Shown piece by piece: positions 22,583 to 33,035 of a stretch of DNA of 64,000 nt (its first letter is position 1; each line of letters begins with the position of its first letter). The stretch is from an uncultured Alphaproteobacteria bacterium. Lineage in GTDB: Bacteria > Pseudomonadota > Alphaproteobacteria > HIMB59 > GCA-002718135. The stretch lies in the NCBI GenBank assembly GCA_902515745.1, contig CABXWB010000001.1, positions 204,304-268,303 of the forward strand, written 5' to 3'. Both the position numbers and the translations under genes were made by a program. Below the pieces are notes generated by a model that saw only the letters and a list, made by a program, of their open reading frames with translations, searched no databases and was not told the DNA's origin.

Positions 22583-23766
22583 TATTCTGATAACTCCACA
22601 GCTTTCTGAGCTGCATTTGAAAAATCATCAATTGAAATTAATCCTAATGATGAATTATTTATAATGTCTCTTCCCTCTTTAGAATTTGTTCCTTGAAAAC
22701 GTACAACAACAGGAAGTTTAAAATCTAATTCTTTAATTGCATCAATGATACCATTAGCAATCATATCACAATGGATGATTCCTCCAAAAATATTTATGAA
22801 GACAGATTTCACATTTTTATCTGATTGAATAATCTTGAAAGCTTTAATAGCTCTTTCTTTATTTGCTGTACCACCTAAATCTAGAAAATTGGCTGGCTCC
22901 ATTCCAAATTGTTTAATAATATCCATAGTTGCCATAGCCAGTCCAGCTCCGTTAACCATACAGCCTATTTTTCCATCTAGTTTAATGTAAACCATATCGT
23001 TTTCAGAAGCTTCAAGTTCTAAATTATTTTCTTCTGAAGTATCTTTTAATTTTTCAATGTCAGCCTGTCTATACAGAGCATTATCATCAATATTAATTTT
23101 AGCATCTAAAAGAATTAGTTTTTCATCTTTTGTAACAACAAGAGGATTAATTTCAATTAAAGAAGCATCTATTTCAACATAGGCCTTACATAAATTTGAA
23201 ACAATTTCTTTAAATTGGTTAAATTCATTAATAGAAAAATTTAATTTATTTTGAAGACTATCACTAATTGTAAAATCTTCTAAGTTATCAAAATAAGCAT
23301 ATTGAATTCTTTCTGGTGTTTTCTCAGCTACATCTTCTATGTCTATACCACCAGCATCAGATACCATCATCATTAATTTTGATTGATTCCTATCAAGAAG
23401 AATACTTAAATAATACTCCCTATCAATTTCACATCCAGCTTCTAAATAAATTCTATTTACTAACTTTCCCTCATTACCTGTTTGTTTTGTAATCAATATG
23501 TTACCCATCATTCCTTTTGCAATTTTTTGTGCATCATCAATTGATTCTGTTATTTGTACTCCACCTTTTGTATTAAATGGTTTTAAAAATTTCCCTGCTC
23601 CTCTTCCTCCAGCATGTATCTGTGATTTGATAACCCAAGGTGGTCCTTTTATATTTTGTAAATCTTTTTCTAAATCATCAACATTTTCAACGTAACTTTT
23701 GCCTTCAAGTATAGGTAGATTGTACTTTCTTAGTAGATCTTTAGCTTGGTATTCATGCAAATTCAT
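22582..23766 (-). CDS. sucC: succinyl-CoA synthetase beta subunit
   Basis: This 394-residue ATP-grasp subunit starts [19 protein letters not shown], the family hallmark. [16 protein letters not shown], the Mg-ligand segment [13 protein letters not shown] near residue 205 and [18 protein letters not shown] followed by NFLDLGG and VNIFGGI complete the fold. Adjacency to sucD with a one-base overlap confirms the heteromeric enzyme. Whether ATP or GTP is used cannot be read with confidence. Confidence 0.97.
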   Translation of the reverse strand: MNLHEYQAKDLLRKYNLPILEGKSYVENVDDLEKDLQNIKGPPWVIKSQIHAGGRGAGKFLKPFNTKGGVQITESIDDAQKIAKGMMGNILITKQTGNEGKLVNRIYLEAGCEIDREYYLSILLDRNQSKLMMMVSDAGGIDIEDVAEKTPERIQYAYFDNLEDFTISDSLQNKLNFSINEFNQFKEIVSNLCKAYVEIDASLIEINPLVVTKDEKLILLDAKINIDDNALYRQADIEKLKDTSEENNLELEASENDMVYIKLDGKIGCMVNGAGLAMATMDIIKQFGMEPANFLDLGGTANKERAIKAFKIIQSDKNVKSVFINIFGGIIHCDMIANGIIDAIKELDFKLPVVVRFQGTNSKEGRDIINNSSLGLISIDDFSNAAQKAVELSE

Positions 23767-23806
23767 TTTGATAAAAAGGTAATAGTTAGATTAGATGAAA
23801 ATACAA

Positions 23807-24769
<963 letters not shown>

Positions 24770-24787
24770 TTAAGTTTTATACTTTAA

Positions 24788-25576
24788 TTACAATTCTGTA
24801 ACAATAGCCTTTTTAAGTCCAGCAATTTCTTTCGCTGGATTTAGACCTTTAGGGCAAGACCTAGTACAATTCATTATTGAATGACATCTATAAAGTTTTA
24901 ATGAATCATTTATTGCTTTTAATCTCTCTTTTCTTTCTGAGTCTCTAGAGTCACTTACCCATCTTGCTGCTTGTAAAAGGACTGCAGGTCCTAAATATTC
25001 ATCTCCATTCCACCAATAACTTGGACAAGAAGTAGTGCAGCAAAAACATAATACACACTCCCATTTACCATCTAGTTTTTCTCTATCTTTTGGTGATTGT
25101 TTTTTTTCGTCTCCTGAGTTTTTTTCTTCATTTGTTTTTTCACGTTGCAACCAAGGTTTAATGAAAGCCAGTTGCTCATAAGCCTTACTAAGATCTGGAA
25201 CTAGATCTTTTACTACACGCATATGTGGAAGAGGGTAAATTTTTATTTCATTCTTAACATCAGACATACTTTTCAAACATGCTAATGTGTTAACACCATC
25301 AATATTCATAGCACAGGAACCACAAACTCCTTCTCTGCAAGATCTTCTAAATGTTAAGGTTGGATCAATTTCATTTTTTATTTTCATAAGTGCGTCTAAT
25401 ACCATTGGGCCACACTTTTCTTGATCTATCTCATAATTATCTATCCTAGGATTTTTATCATCTTCGGGATCCCATCTGTAGATTGCAAGTTTCTTTGGAT
25501 CGTTTGCACGTTCTTTTAGTTGGTGAGTTTTCCCTTTAGTTATTTTTGAATTTGCAGGAAGTGTAAATTGAGCCAT
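24788..25576 (-). CDS. sdhB: succinate dehydrogenase iron-sulfur subunit
   Basis: This 262-residue subunit carries the three iron-sulfur clusters of complex II. The 2Fe-2S ligands are in [14 protein letters not shown] and NTLAC (residues 79-98). The 4Fe-4S set [16 protein letters not shown] lies near residue 177 and the 3Fe-4S/4Fe-4S set [19 protein letters not shown] near 230. An insertion rich in Lys, Glu and Ser ([18 protein letters not shown]) sits between the domains. It shares one base with the sdhA stop. It passes electrons from FAD to ubiquinone. Confidence 0.97.
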   Translation of the reverse strand: MAQFTLPANSKITKGKTHQLKERANDPKKLAIYRWDPEDDKNPRIDNYEIDQEKCGPMVLDALMKIKNEIDPTLTFRRSCREGVCGSCAMNIDGVNTLACLKSMSDVKNEIKIYPLPHMRVVKDLVPDLSKAYEQLAFIKPWLQREKTNEEKNSGDEKKQSPKDREKLDGKWECVLCFCCTTSCPSYWWNGDEYLGPAVLLQAARWVSDSRDSERKERLKAINDSLKLYRCHSIMNCTRSCPKGLNPAKEIAGLKKAIVTEL

Positions 25577-27369
25577 TAGTAAACTCTTCTTTTAGGAGGT
25601 ATTGGTTGAACATGATTAGTTAGAGTATTCATATGAACACCTCTGGAACCCATACTCACATCTCCCTTATCGTTTAACCAGGCTAAAGAGTGAACTAACC
25701 AATTATTATCATCTCTTTCTTTATAATCTTCTCTTGCATGTGCGCCTCTACTTTCAGTTCGATTTAACGCAGAATGAAGAGTTACTTTTGATTGTGCCAT
25801 TAAATTGTGTAACTCTAAAGCTTCGACCAAATCCGTATTAAAGATTAATGATTTGTCTTTAATATCTATGTCATCCATTGAGCTCTCAACTTTTGAATAT
25901 TCTTCAATACCTTTTGATATGAGATCATGTGTTCTAAATACTGCGCATTTTTGCTGCATTATATGTTGCATGGAAGTACGAAGTTCTCCAGTTGTAGAGT
26001 TTCCTTTGCTGTTTCTAATCTTATCAAATCGCTCAATAATATTATCTGTTTTTGATTTACTAATTTCAATTTTTTTAGAATTTGGTTTTACTTTTTCTTT
26101 ACATGTTAGACTAGCTGCTTTGCCAAAAACAACAAGATCGATTAATGAATTTGTTCCTAATCTATTAGCACCGTGTACAGAAACACATGCAGCCTCACCA
26201 ACTGCCATTAAACCTTCACATACATTATCTGGATTTTCATTTGTTGGCCTTAGAACTTCTGTTCTATAATTTGTCGGTATACCACCCATATTATAATGAA
26301 CCGTTGGAAGAACTGGTATTGGATCTTTAGTCAGATCAACTCCAGCAAATATTTTTGCAGTTTCTGAAATACCAGGCAATCTTTTATGTAATGTATCAGC
26401 ATCAATGTGCTCAAGATGAAGTAGCACATGATCGGCATTGTCTCCACAACCTCTATTTTCACTAATTTCAATAGTCATTGCTCGGCTTACTACATCCCTT
26501 GATGCTAGATCTTTTGCATTTGGAGCATATCTTTCCATAAATCTTTCACCATCACTATTAGTTAAATATCCACCTTCTCCTCTTGCTCCCTCAGTGATTA
26601 ACACTCCTGCACCGTAAACTCCTGTTGGATGAAACTGAATAAATTCCATATCAGAAAGAGGTAGGTTTTGTCTTAAAGCCATTGCACTACCGTCACCAGT
26701 ACAAATGTGAGCACTCGTGGATGAGAAGTAAGCTCTTCCATATCCACCAGTAGCTAGAATTGTTTGATGAGATAAAAATCGATGGATTGATCCATCCTCT
26801 AAGCACCATGTTACCACACCAATGCAATTACCTTGATCATCAGAAATTAAATCTAAAACAAAATATTCAATATAAAATTCTACATTATTTTTAAGTGATT
26901 GCTGATAAAGTGTATGGAGTAAAGCATGTCCCGTTCTATCAGCTGCTGCACAAGCTCTCATAGCAGGAGCTCCCTCGCCATTATTGGTTAAGTGTCCGCC
27001 AAAAGGTCTTTGATAGATCTTGCCATCATCTGTTCTACTAAAAGGCATGCCATATTCTTCAAGTTCAATTACTGCTTCAGGGGCTTTAGAACATAAGTAT
27101 TCAATTGCATCTTGATCACCAAGCCAGTCGGAACCCTTAACTGTATCATACATGTGCCACTTCCAATTATCTTCACCCATATTACCTAAAGCTGCTCCAA
27201 TTCCACCTTGTGCTGCAACAGTATGACTTCTTGTCGGAAACACTTTTGATATACAGGCTGTTTTTAATCCAGCTTCAGCACATCCAAGCGTAGCTCTCAG
27301 TCCTGATCCTCCAGCTCCAACAACTACAACGTCATAATGGTGATCAATAATTTTGTATGAATTAGTCAT
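25576..27369 (-). CDS. sdhA: succinate dehydrogenase flavoprotein subunit
   Basis: This 597-residue FAD subunit has [16 protein letters not shown] at residues 14-29, the covalent-FAD His in [16 protein letters not shown] near residue 48, [12 protein letters not shown] and [13 protein letters not shown] near 250, and [16 protein letters not shown] near 355 with the substrate-binding His. The C terminus with [13 protein letters not shown] and a Tyr end is complete. It starts one base after sdhD and is part of sdhCDAB. Confidence 0.98.
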   Translation of the reverse strand: MTNSYKIIDHHYDVVVVGAGGSGLRATLGCAEAGLKTACISKVFPTRSHTVAAQGGIGAALGNMGEDNWKWHMYDTVKGSDWLGDQDAIEYLCSKAPEAVIELEEYGMPFSRTDDGKIYQRPFGGHLTNNGEGAPAMRACAAADRTGHALLHTLYQQSLKNNVEFYIEYFVLDLISDDQGNCIGVVTWCLEDGSIHRFLSHQTILATGGYGRAYFSSTSAHICTGDGSAMALRQNLPLSDMEFIQFHPTGVYGAGVLITEGARGEGGYLTNSDGERFMERYAPNAKDLASRDVVSRAMTIEISENRGCGDNADHVLLHLEHIDADTLHKRLPGISETAKIFAGVDLTKDPIPVLPTVHYNMGGIPTNYRTEVLRPTNENPDNVCEGLMAVGEAACVSVHGANRLGTNSLIDLVVFGKAASLTCKEKVKPNSKKIEISKSKTDNIIERFDKIRNSKGNSTTGELRTSMQHIMQQKCAVFRTHDLISKGIEEYSKVESSMDDIDIKDKSLIFNTDLVEALELHNLMAQSKVTLHSALNRTESRGAHAREDYKERDDNNWLVHSLAWLNDKGDVSMGSRGVHMNTLTNHVQPIPPKRRVY

Positions 27370-27699
27370 CTAAAAAACCATTCTCACTAAGTTAACAGTA
27401 ATTAAAATCATGATAAAATATATAAGATAATTTATTGATACTTTAATGAATTTGGCTGTCTTTTTCGATGTGACATAATCTTCAATAATTGTTTGCAGTC
27501 CTAATTTTGAATGCAGAAGCATAGATTGCATCATCACAAAAAATAAGAATGCATTAAAATAGGATTGAAAAAAAATTTCTATTTCAGAATAAGTCATCTT
27601 TGATAATGATATTGCAGAGTATATAAACCAAAACGTCAATGGTATTAAAATTGAAGCAGTAATTCTTTGGGTTAACCATTTAAAAGCATAATTTTTCAT
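27370..27699 (-). CDS. sdhD: succinate dehydrogenase membrane anchor subunit
   Basis: This 109-residue membrane protein has three predicted transmembrane helices (roughly residues 15-35, 50-70 and 85-107). It starts KNYAFKWLTQRITASILIP, with the WxxQRxTA-type motif of SdhD, and has LLHSKLGLQTIIEDYV, where the His is the likely haem ligand. Its start overlaps the sdhC stop (ATGA) and it precedes sdhA. Divergence is high, but position and motifs agree. Confidence 0.92.
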   Translation of the reverse strand: MKNYAFKWLTQRITASILIPLTFWFIYSAISLSKMTYSEIEIFFQSYFNAFLFFVMMQSMLLHSKLGLQTIIEDYVTSKKTAKFIKVSINYLIYFIMILITVNLVRMVF

Positions 27700-28076
27700 G
27701 CGAAGTACCAGACAACTAAACTAGAAATTAAAGTTAAACATATAACAACATAACCAGATTTATATACTTGAGATAATTCCATTCCAATACCGAATGACCA
27801 ATATAATTTTCTACATCCATTAAATAAATGGTAAAAAATACCGACAGTCCAAATCATTAGAACTAGTTTGAACAAAATACTCTTAGAAAAAATTTCAAAA
27901 TAAATATAAAAATCGGGACCAAAACTAATTAAGAAAAACCAGATTGAAATTAATAGTGCACCCACACTTAATCCTATTCCAGATATCCTATGAAAAATTG
28001 AAAATACTGCTGTAAGTACTCTTTTGTGAATAGATAGGTGAGGTGATAATGGTCTATTATCAGTCATTTTTTTCAT
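27696..28076 (-). CDS. sdhC: succinate dehydrogenase cytochrome b556 subunit
   Basis: This 126-residue membrane anchor has RPLSPHLSIHK near the N terminus, then FHRISGIGLSVGALL and the HLFNGCRKLYW segment with the haem-ligand His. Three transmembrane helices are predicted. It is the first gene of sdhCDAB. ATG 28076 is used; a second in-frame ATG at 28067 (product starting MTDNRPLSPH) is equally plausible because neither has an SD. A good promoter lies about 85-112 bp upstream. Confidence 0.93.
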   Translation of the reverse strand: MKKMTDNRPLSPHLSIHKRVLTAVFSIFHRISGIGLSVGALLISIWFFLISFGPDFYIYFEIFSKSILFKLVLMIWTVGIFYHLFNGCRKLYWSFGIGMELSQVYKSGYVVICLTLISSLVVWYFA

Positions 28077-28160
28077 TTTTTTTATGTTTCATAAGTAAGT
28101 ATTTTTCTTCAAATTTCAAAATATTAATGGTTTAGTTATTTTTTCTTACTATCACGGAAG

Positions 28161-28188
28161 TTTATAAAATGTTGATAAAAAGTGCCAA
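28161..28188 (-). promoter_or_regulatory. sigma-70 type promoter of the sdh operon
   Basis: On the minus strand TTGGCA (28188-28183) and TATAAA (28166-28161) are separated by 16 bp; each matches the sigma-70 consensus at 5 of 6 positions. The start would fall near 28154, giving a leader of about 78 nt before sdhC. This is one of the clearest promoters in the window. Transcription probably continues through sdhCDAB-mdh-sucCDAB-lpdA, because gaps there stay at or below 51 bp. Confidence 0.6.
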
Positions 28189-28224
28189 ATTTTATGAAAA
28201 TCATTCAAATTTAATGCCAAATTT
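28183..28224 (-). repeat. direct repeats overlapping the sdh -35 box
   Basis: TGCCAAATTT occurs at 28183-28192 and again at 28215-28224, 32 bp apart (about three helical turns). A third CAAATTT lies at 28206-28212. The first copy covers the -35 box of the sdh promoter and the second lies directly upstream. This layout suggests binding sites for a regulator on one face of the DNA. AT-rich composition tempers the call. Confidence 0.4.
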
Positions 28225-28270
28225 AACTAAAAATCTTGAATTTTAAATAGATAGATATTACTCTTAATAA

Positions 28271-28406
28271 GCCGGATAATACTCGTTTCTTAGCTTCGGA
28301 GGAACGCCAAGAATTTTTAATTATCTTACCCGCCGTTTGATAATTAGTTGAGTTTCTTATTCTAGAGAGGTGTCTGCCAAGGTACAAACTAGTTTTAGAG
28401 TCCGGC
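28271..28406 (-). ncRNA. ssrS: 6S RNA candidate (core helix-bounded region)
   Basis: The minus-strand transcript folds as one long rod. The terminal helix is GCCGGA/UCCGGC plus a 3-bp GAG/CUC extension with a bulge. An inner CUUGGC pairs with GCUAAG, a large internal loop follows (ACACCUCUCUAGAAU against GGCGUUCCUCCGAA), then AAGAA/UUCUU, and the tip is AAUUAUC/GAUAAUU with a 13-nt loop. In CUUGGC/GCUAAG one pair is G-U on the minus strand but would be A-C on the plus strand, which supports minus. The region GGCAGACACCUCUCUAGAAU at about 28-47 nt resembles the E. coli 6S template strand in content and position. No Rho-independent terminator is visible. Alternatives: another structured RNA or a 3' UTR element of the hydrolase gene, whose stop codon it abuts. 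Confidence 0.58.
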
Positions 28407-29396
28407 CTACTTTAAATTTTTATTAAAAAATTCTTCCATCTTTTTAGAGTATACTTCGGGATATTTAAACATAGCATCTACATGATAAGAGTTTTCAACT
28501 AACCAAAACTCAGCATTAATTTTATTTTGATTTGTATATTCTTTAAAATAATTAAAGTGTCTTGTTAAGATTCTTGTATCAGAGTCGCCATGAATAAAAA
28601 AATAATATTGGTTCTTTGATAATTTTTTAGCTGGAGATAATTCTCTTGGATCAGTTCCAGTTAAGATTCTTCCAGCTAAACTTACTACAGGCCCAAATTC
28701 TATAGCAAGACCATATCTTGCTATTTCATCTTTTAAGATCATATTAAATTCAGCAAGTGAACTATCTGCCCACACTGCACGTATTTCTGGTTCTGCGTTT
28801 GCTGCAAAAATAGAGGTGCTTGCACCAAGAGATATTCCATGTAATCCAATGCTATTAGACTTGAAACCAATTTTTTTTAAAAAATCAAATGCACCAAGAA
28901 TATCATTATATGACTTTAAGCCCAAATCATCATAACTACTTACAGTATCACTTTGGCCGTAGTTTCTTAAATCTATCGTAAGAACATTAAATTTTTTATT
29001 AACTAAAAAACTTGCAATAAGATTGGCTTCAGACTTACATTTACCATTTGGGCTTATACCGTGTGTTACAATTATAATTGGTCTATTTGGAAAATAATTA
29101 AACAGCCATCCATTAATCTTAATGTCAGAGTCACGAGATTGAAAGTATACATCTTGCCATTCATCTAAATAATAATCTTTAAAGTTAAAATTTTCTCTTA
29201 CTTTTTTTCGTGCAAGAATTGAGTATTCATGTGAATCAACTGTTGTACTCCATGAATTAGGAAGAGATCCTTCGTGTAACCCACAAGTTGGATCTATTTT
29301 TAAAATTTGATAAGCAACATAAAAACCTGCAGTAAAATAAACTACTACTAATAAAACTACTGTACTGACTAAAAATCTAATTATGTATTTCATCAA
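28407..29396 (-). CDS. alpha/beta hydrolase with N-terminal membrane anchor
   Basis: This 329-residue protein has one N-terminal hydrophobic helix (residues 6-26, FLVSTVVLLVVVYFTAGFYV) and then a periplasm- or cytoplasm-facing alpha/beta hydrolase domain. VTHGISPNG near residue 112 is the oxyanion-hole strand, GLHGISLGAST near 190 carries the nucleophilic Ser, FIHGDSDTRI near 270 the Asp and NSYHVDAMF near 305 the His. The substrate is unknown; it resembles the BEM46/FrsA-like serine hydrolases. Its ATG overlaps the zapE stop (ATGA). Confidence 0.82.
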   Translation of the reverse strand: MMKYIIRFLVSTVVLLVVVYFTAGFYVAYQILKIDPTCGLHEGSLPNSWSTTVDSHEYSILARKKVRENFNFKDYYLDEWQDVYFQSRDSDIKINGWLFNYFPNRPIIIVTHGISPNGKCKSEANLIASFLVNKKFNVLTIDLRNYGQSDTVSSYDDLGLKSYNDILGAFDFLKKIGFKSNSIGLHGISLGASTSIFAANAEPEIRAVWADSSLAEFNMILKDEIARYGLAIEFGPVVSLAGRILTGTDPRELSPAKKLSKNQYYFFIHGDSDTRILTRHFNYFKEYTNQNKINAEFWLVENSYHVDAMFKYPEVYSKKMEEFFNKNLK

Positions 29397-30427
29397 TCTG
29401 GTTTTACTATAGTCATCTCATATAATCTGCTAGCAGTTCTTTTAAATTCTTCAGCTAGAGTATTTATATTATTTAATGAATTTATAGGTTTTGATGCTAA
29501 AATTACAATAGAACAATTATTTTCATATAACATATCAATTAATCCAATAAATCTTCTGCACGCATCTTTTTTCTGATTATCAAATTCAGGAACATTTTTT
29601 AAAAATACTAACTTAAATTTATCTGCAATATTTTTGTAATCTTCATTACCAAAATTTACTTCACAAAGATTTTCAAAATCTATCATCATTAGATTTGATG
29701 TGCATTTATCAAACTCTAGTTCACGACTTTTAGATTGTATTTTTACAGTTGTTAAATGGAAGGGGTCAACAAAGCGATTAAATAATTTTTCAAATTCATT
29801 TGTTGTGTCAGTTGTTATAGGTGTGAAATATGTCTTTGATTGATTTAAGGTTTGTCGACGAAAATCAGTTTTTATACTAATATCATGGAGAAAAAAATTT
29901 TTTTTAATCAAATCAATAAATGGTAGAAAATCATTTCTCTGTAAACCATCTTTATATAAATTATCTGGATGAAAATTTGACGACAATAATATAAATATTT
30001 TATATTTAGAAAAATAATTAAATATTTTTTTTATTATTAATGCGTCAACAATATTAAAAATATGTAATTCATCAATGAATATTATTTTGTAATCTCTACT
30101 TAAATTCTTTACATAGTTTTCAATAGCAAGTTCTTTATTTTCTGATTTTTTAACTTGTTCATGTATTTCATTCATTAAGTTATTAAAATGAATTTTTTTT
30201 CCAATCTTGGTATTTTGATAAAATAAATTTAATAAAAATGTTTTTCCTGTTCCAACTTGACCATAAAGATAAATTCCTTCAAAAATTTTATCTTTAAAAA
30301 ATAACTTTGTTTTACTAAAAGATGACCATACATTACCTGCTTGTTTTAAGAATTCAATTTGATCTTTATTTTTTTTAATAAAATTATTTTCAACAAAACT
30401 ATTGTATTGATCAATTACATTAAACAT
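29393..30427 (-). CDS. zapE: ZapE/AFG1-like ATPase
   Basis: This 344-residue AAA-type ATPase belongs to the AFG1/ZapE family, linked in bacteria to Z-ring stability and in mitochondria to respiratory-chain quality control. Walker A GIYLYGQVGTGKTFLLNLFY lies at about residues 49-68, Walker B KIIFIDELHIFN near 115, the LLSSNFHPDNLYKDGLQR sensor segment near 150 and the C-terminal TASRLYEM typical of the family. Placement near sdh and mdh is a known alphaproteobacterial trend. It overlaps the 46-aa ORF by 3 bp and the hydrolase gene by 4 bp. Confidence 0.92.
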   Translation of the reverse strand: MFNVIDQYNSFVENNFIKKNKDQIEFLKQAGNVWSSFSKTKLFFKDKIFEGIYLYGQVGTGKTFLLNLFYQNTKIGKKIHFNNLMNEIHEQVKKSENKELAIENYVKNLSRDYKIIFIDELHIFNIVDALIIKKIFNYFSKYKIFILLSSNFHPDNLYKDGLQRNDFLPFIDLIKKNFFLHDISIKTDFRRQTLNQSKTYFTPITTDTTNEFEKLFNRFVDPFHLTTVKIQSKSRELEFDKCTSNLMMIDFENLCEVNFGNEDYKNIADKFKLVFLKNVPEFDNQKKDACRRFIGLIDMLYENNCSIVILASKPINSLNNINTLAEEFKRTASRLYEMTIVKPD

Positions 30428-30567
30428 TATTTTTTACCTAAGTACTGTTCAAGTTGTTTTAAAGTTTCTAGTTCACCACTGCTGATGCTATTATCTTCTT
30501 TTTTCTTTATTAATCTTTTATATTCCTTGATTAGAAAATTAAGACTCTCCATTATTTGTTTATTCAT
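30427..30567 (-). CDS. 46-residue small protein, translationally coupled on both sides
   Basis: The frame runs ATG 30567 to TAA 30427 and gives MNKQIMESLNFLIKEYKRL, followed by IKKKEDNSISSGELETLKQ and a short EQYLGKK end. It is charged, with no signal or membrane segment, and probably forms two amphipathic helices. The ATG overlaps the TGA of the MFS gene (ATGA) and its TAA overlaps the zapE ATG (TAATG), so it sits exactly in a coupled chain. That arrangement is the main evidence that it is a real gene. I do not recognise a family. Confidence 0.68.
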   Translation of the reverse strand: MNKQIMESLNFLIKEYKRLIKKKEDNSISSGELETLKQLEQYLGKK

Positions 30568-31754
30568 GTTTTATAAATTATAGGTAAAATTGATGATACA
30601 ACAATCATTGTGGAACTGATTAAAAATATAACTGATATTCCATAACCCCAATCAATAATATAACCAAAAACAACAGGAGATAAGGCGCTTGAAAAAACTC
30701 CAACTGCGTGCAGTAAAGCTTTGGCAGTTCCAATACTTTTCACTCCATATATTTCCGCCCAAAGTGATCCCATAAACGGTGCTGATAAACCTAAGTTAAA
30801 TCCAAATAAAGACATGTAAAGCACAAATGACCAATGATTATTAAAGAAAAAAAGAATGGTGATACATACTAACAAAGGTAACAGCACAAAAGGTATTGCT
30901 TTCTTTGTATTTATCTTATCTATTAAGGGTCCTCCTATTAATAATCCTAAAATAGAGAATAATCCAAAATATATATAACCATTCCCTAGCATTTCCATTG
31001 TCCACCCTTTAGCATCAAAAATATAAATCTGATGAAACATTAACCCTGTACCAATAAATGGAAAGGATGCAGCTAATGGAAAATAGATAAAAAAAACTCG
31101 GTCTTTTAAAATTTCAGTAATGGTCCAACTTTTATGTGTTTTCTCATTATCAATATTTTTTTGAAGTGCAGCATCCCTGCTTTTTTGATTATGAAGAATA
31201 AAGTATATTATTGGAATTAAGATCAAAAGAGTCAAAGTTGTTAAAAACCAAAGAGTCTTAAAATTAAAGTATGAGTCCAAATTAACGATAATCTTTGGTA
31301 AAAACATTATGCCTAACATTCCTCCAAGTGTTGCAACTGATATTGCTTTACCTCTATCAATTAAAAAATATCTCGCCATTGAGGTTGAGCCGGCATGTGT
31401 CATAGCTCCCTGTCCAAAAAAACGTAATAAAAATAAAATAAGGAAAAGATGAAAAATATTATCGAAAATAAAATAAAAACCAATGCAAGCAAAAGCTAAA
31501 CCAAGAATAATACCTATGGAGTATAATCTTAAATCAATTTTATCTATTAATTTTGCAAAGTTTATAAATAAAAATGAACTTACAAGCGTTGCTATGGCAT
31601 AAACTAATCCAAACTCACCATCTGTTATTTTATATAGATTTCGAATATCATCATTAAATAATGCAATATAAAAAGTCTGTCCAAAACTTGCGAAGAAGAC
31701 CATAGCAAATCCGTATAATAAGAGATTAGGATCACTTAAAAAAAATTTTTTCAT
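30564..31754 (-). CDS. MFS transporter (monocarboxylate-carrier-like)
   Basis: This 396-residue protein has about 12 hydrophobic helices and a central charged loop (HNQKSRDAALQKNIDNEKTHKSW, near residues 188-210). Conserved MFS features include INFAKLIDKIDLRLYSIG (a degenerate loop 2-3 motif) and LRFFGQGAMTHAGSTSMARYF, which resembles monocarboxylate/oxalate carriers. The substrate is probably a small organic anion but is unproven. It follows the uracil-DNA glycosylase gene by 6 bp and overlaps the 46-aa ORF. Confidence 0.8.
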   Translation of the reverse strand: MKKFFLSDPNLLLYGFAMVFFASFGQTFYIALFNDDIRNLYKITDGEFGLVYAIATLVSSFLFINFAKLIDKIDLRLYSIGIILGLAFACIGFYFIFDNIFHLFLILFLLRFFGQGAMTHAGSTSMARYFLIDRGKAISVATLGGMLGIMFLPKIIVNLDSYFNFKTLWFLTTLTLLILIPIIYFILHNQKSRDAALQKNIDNEKTHKSWTITEILKDRVFFIYFPLAASFPFIGTGLMFHQIYIFDAKGWTMEMLGNGYIYFGLFSILGLLIGGPLIDKINTKKAIPFVLLPLLVCITILFFFNNHWSFVLYMSLFGFNLGLSAPFMGSLWAEIYGVKSIGTAKALLHAVGVFSSALSPVVFGYIIDWGYGISVIFLISSTMIVVSSILPIIYKT

Positions 31755-31760
31755 TATTGT

Positions 31761-32432
31761 TTAAAGCAATTTTTTAATACTATTTAAAAGTTTTACCATT
31801 TTACTTTTATCTATTCTTCCTGTGTTAACATTTCGTGGGCTTGGATGATAACTACCAACTAAAATTTTCTTATCGGGTAAAATATTCATAGATCCGTGAG
31901 AAAAAATAAAATCTTTATTTCGTATTTCATATTGTTGCTTATAATAATTTACACAGGCGTCATGACCAATTTTACCAAGGGCAACAATGACTTTTATTTT
32001 TTTTAAAAAAGCAATTTCTTGATTGAAAAAATTAAAACATGTTTTCAATTCTTGTGAAGTAGGTTTATCTTCTGGGGGTACACATTTAAGAGCAGTAGTT
32101 AAGTACATATTTTGAAGTTCTAAACCGTCACCCCTATCTACTGAATCTGGTTGGTTTGCAAATCCAGTTTTATATAGACAGGAAAATAAAAAATCTGCAG
32201 ATTTATCCCCTGTAAAAACTCGACCTGTTCTATTTCCTCCATGCGCTGCTGGTGCAAGACCTACCATTAATAATTTAGCTTTTTCATCTCCATAGCCAGT
32301 AATGGGCTTACCCCAATAACTTTGATGAATATATTGTTTTCTTTTTTCTTTAGCAATTTTTTCACGGAAGTTAACTAAGCGTTCACACTTTCTGCAATGA
32401 ATAATGGATTTGTTTAAATTACTTAATGTCAT
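31761..32432 (-). CDS. uracil-DNA glycosylase, family 5 (UdgB-like)
   Basis: This 223-residue base-excision repair enzyme has the family-defining motif GLAPAAHGGNRTGRVFTGD near residues 78-96 and HPSPRNVNTGR near the C terminus (motif 2). The N-terminal cysteines in CRKCERL and later CVPPEDK and CFNFF can ligate an iron-sulfur cluster, as in families 4 and 5. Family 5 enzymes lack the usual polar catalytic residue and accept uracil, hypoxanthine or xanthine. The start lies base to base with the divergent DUF924 gene if that one starts at 32433. Confidence 0.88.
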   Translation of the reverse strand: MTLSNLNKSIIHCRKCERLVNFREKIAKEKRKQYIHQSYWGKPITGYGDEKAKLLMVGLAPAAHGGNRTGRVFTGDKSADFLFSCLYKTGFANQPDSVDRGDGLELQNMYLTTALKCVPPEDKPTSQELKTCFNFFNQEIAFLKKIKVIVALGKIGHDACVNYYKQQYEIRNKDFIFSHGSMNILPDKKILVGSYHPSPRNVNTGRIDKSKMVKLLNSIKKLL

Positions 32433-33026
32433 TTGGAAAATATATATTTATATTACAGCTCTGTGATTAATGAAAGAGCTAAAGCTATTTTAGAATTTTG
32501 TTTCATCAAAACTCCGCTTGAACAGTGGTTTAAAAAAGATGATGAATTTGATAAAATTTTGAAAAGTACTTTTATGGATGATTACATTAACGCTATTAAT
32601 AATGAGTATAATAGTTGGAGAAATGATGCTGAAGAATGTGTAGCTTTGATTATATTACTTGATCAACTATCAAGAAATTTTTTTAGAAATAATTCAAGAG
32701 CTTATGATCAGGATACTAAGTGTGTTTTAATTGTTAAAGAAGCAATAAATAAAAGATATTTAGATAGTCTAGATATTGATAAAATACATTTTTTATTACT
32801 GCCATTAATCCATAGTGAGGATATTATGGATCATGAACTTGGTCATAAATTAGTCGATCAATATCTAAATAATCATCCAGAATATACTAATATTAAAAAA
32901 GCTTGGAATGATCATAGCGTGGCAATTAAAAAATTTGGAAGATATCCGCATAGAAATAAAATACTAAATAGAAAATCAACAAATGAAGAAGAGGTATTTT
33001 TAACACAACCGAATAGTTCTTGGTAA
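32433..33026 (+). CDS. DUF924 family protein
   Basis: This 197-residue protein has AKAILEFCF near the N terminus, PLEQWFKKDDEFD, LILLDQLSRNFFRNNSRAYDQD (the family core near residues 74-95), FLLLPLIHSEDIMDHE and FGRYPHRNKILNR near the end; all are DUF924 hallmarks. The protein is alpha-helical with a tetratricopeptide-like fold and no known reaction. The start is given as TTG 32433. GTG 32463 would place the conserved AILEF segment at the position usual for the family and is a good alternative. Confidence 0.87.
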   Translation: MENIYLYYSSVINERAKAILEFCFIKTPLEQWFKKDDEFDKILKSTFMDDYINAINNEYNSWRNDAEECVALIILLDQLSRNFFRNNSRAYDQDTKCVLIVKEAINKRYLDSLDIDKIHFLLLPLIHSEDIMDHELGHKLVDQYLNNHPEYTNIKKAWNDHSVAIKKFGRYPHRNKILNRKSTNEEEVFLTQPNSSW

Positions 33027-33035
33027 AAAAAAGAT

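Noticed and set aside
28271..28406. tmRNA, RNase P RNA or 4.5S RNA as identity of the structured RNA
   Set aside because: No tRNA-like domain or tag peptide, no conserved RNase P P4 sequences, and no SRP S-domain GGAAG/AGCA motifs are present; length and rod shape fit 6S better.
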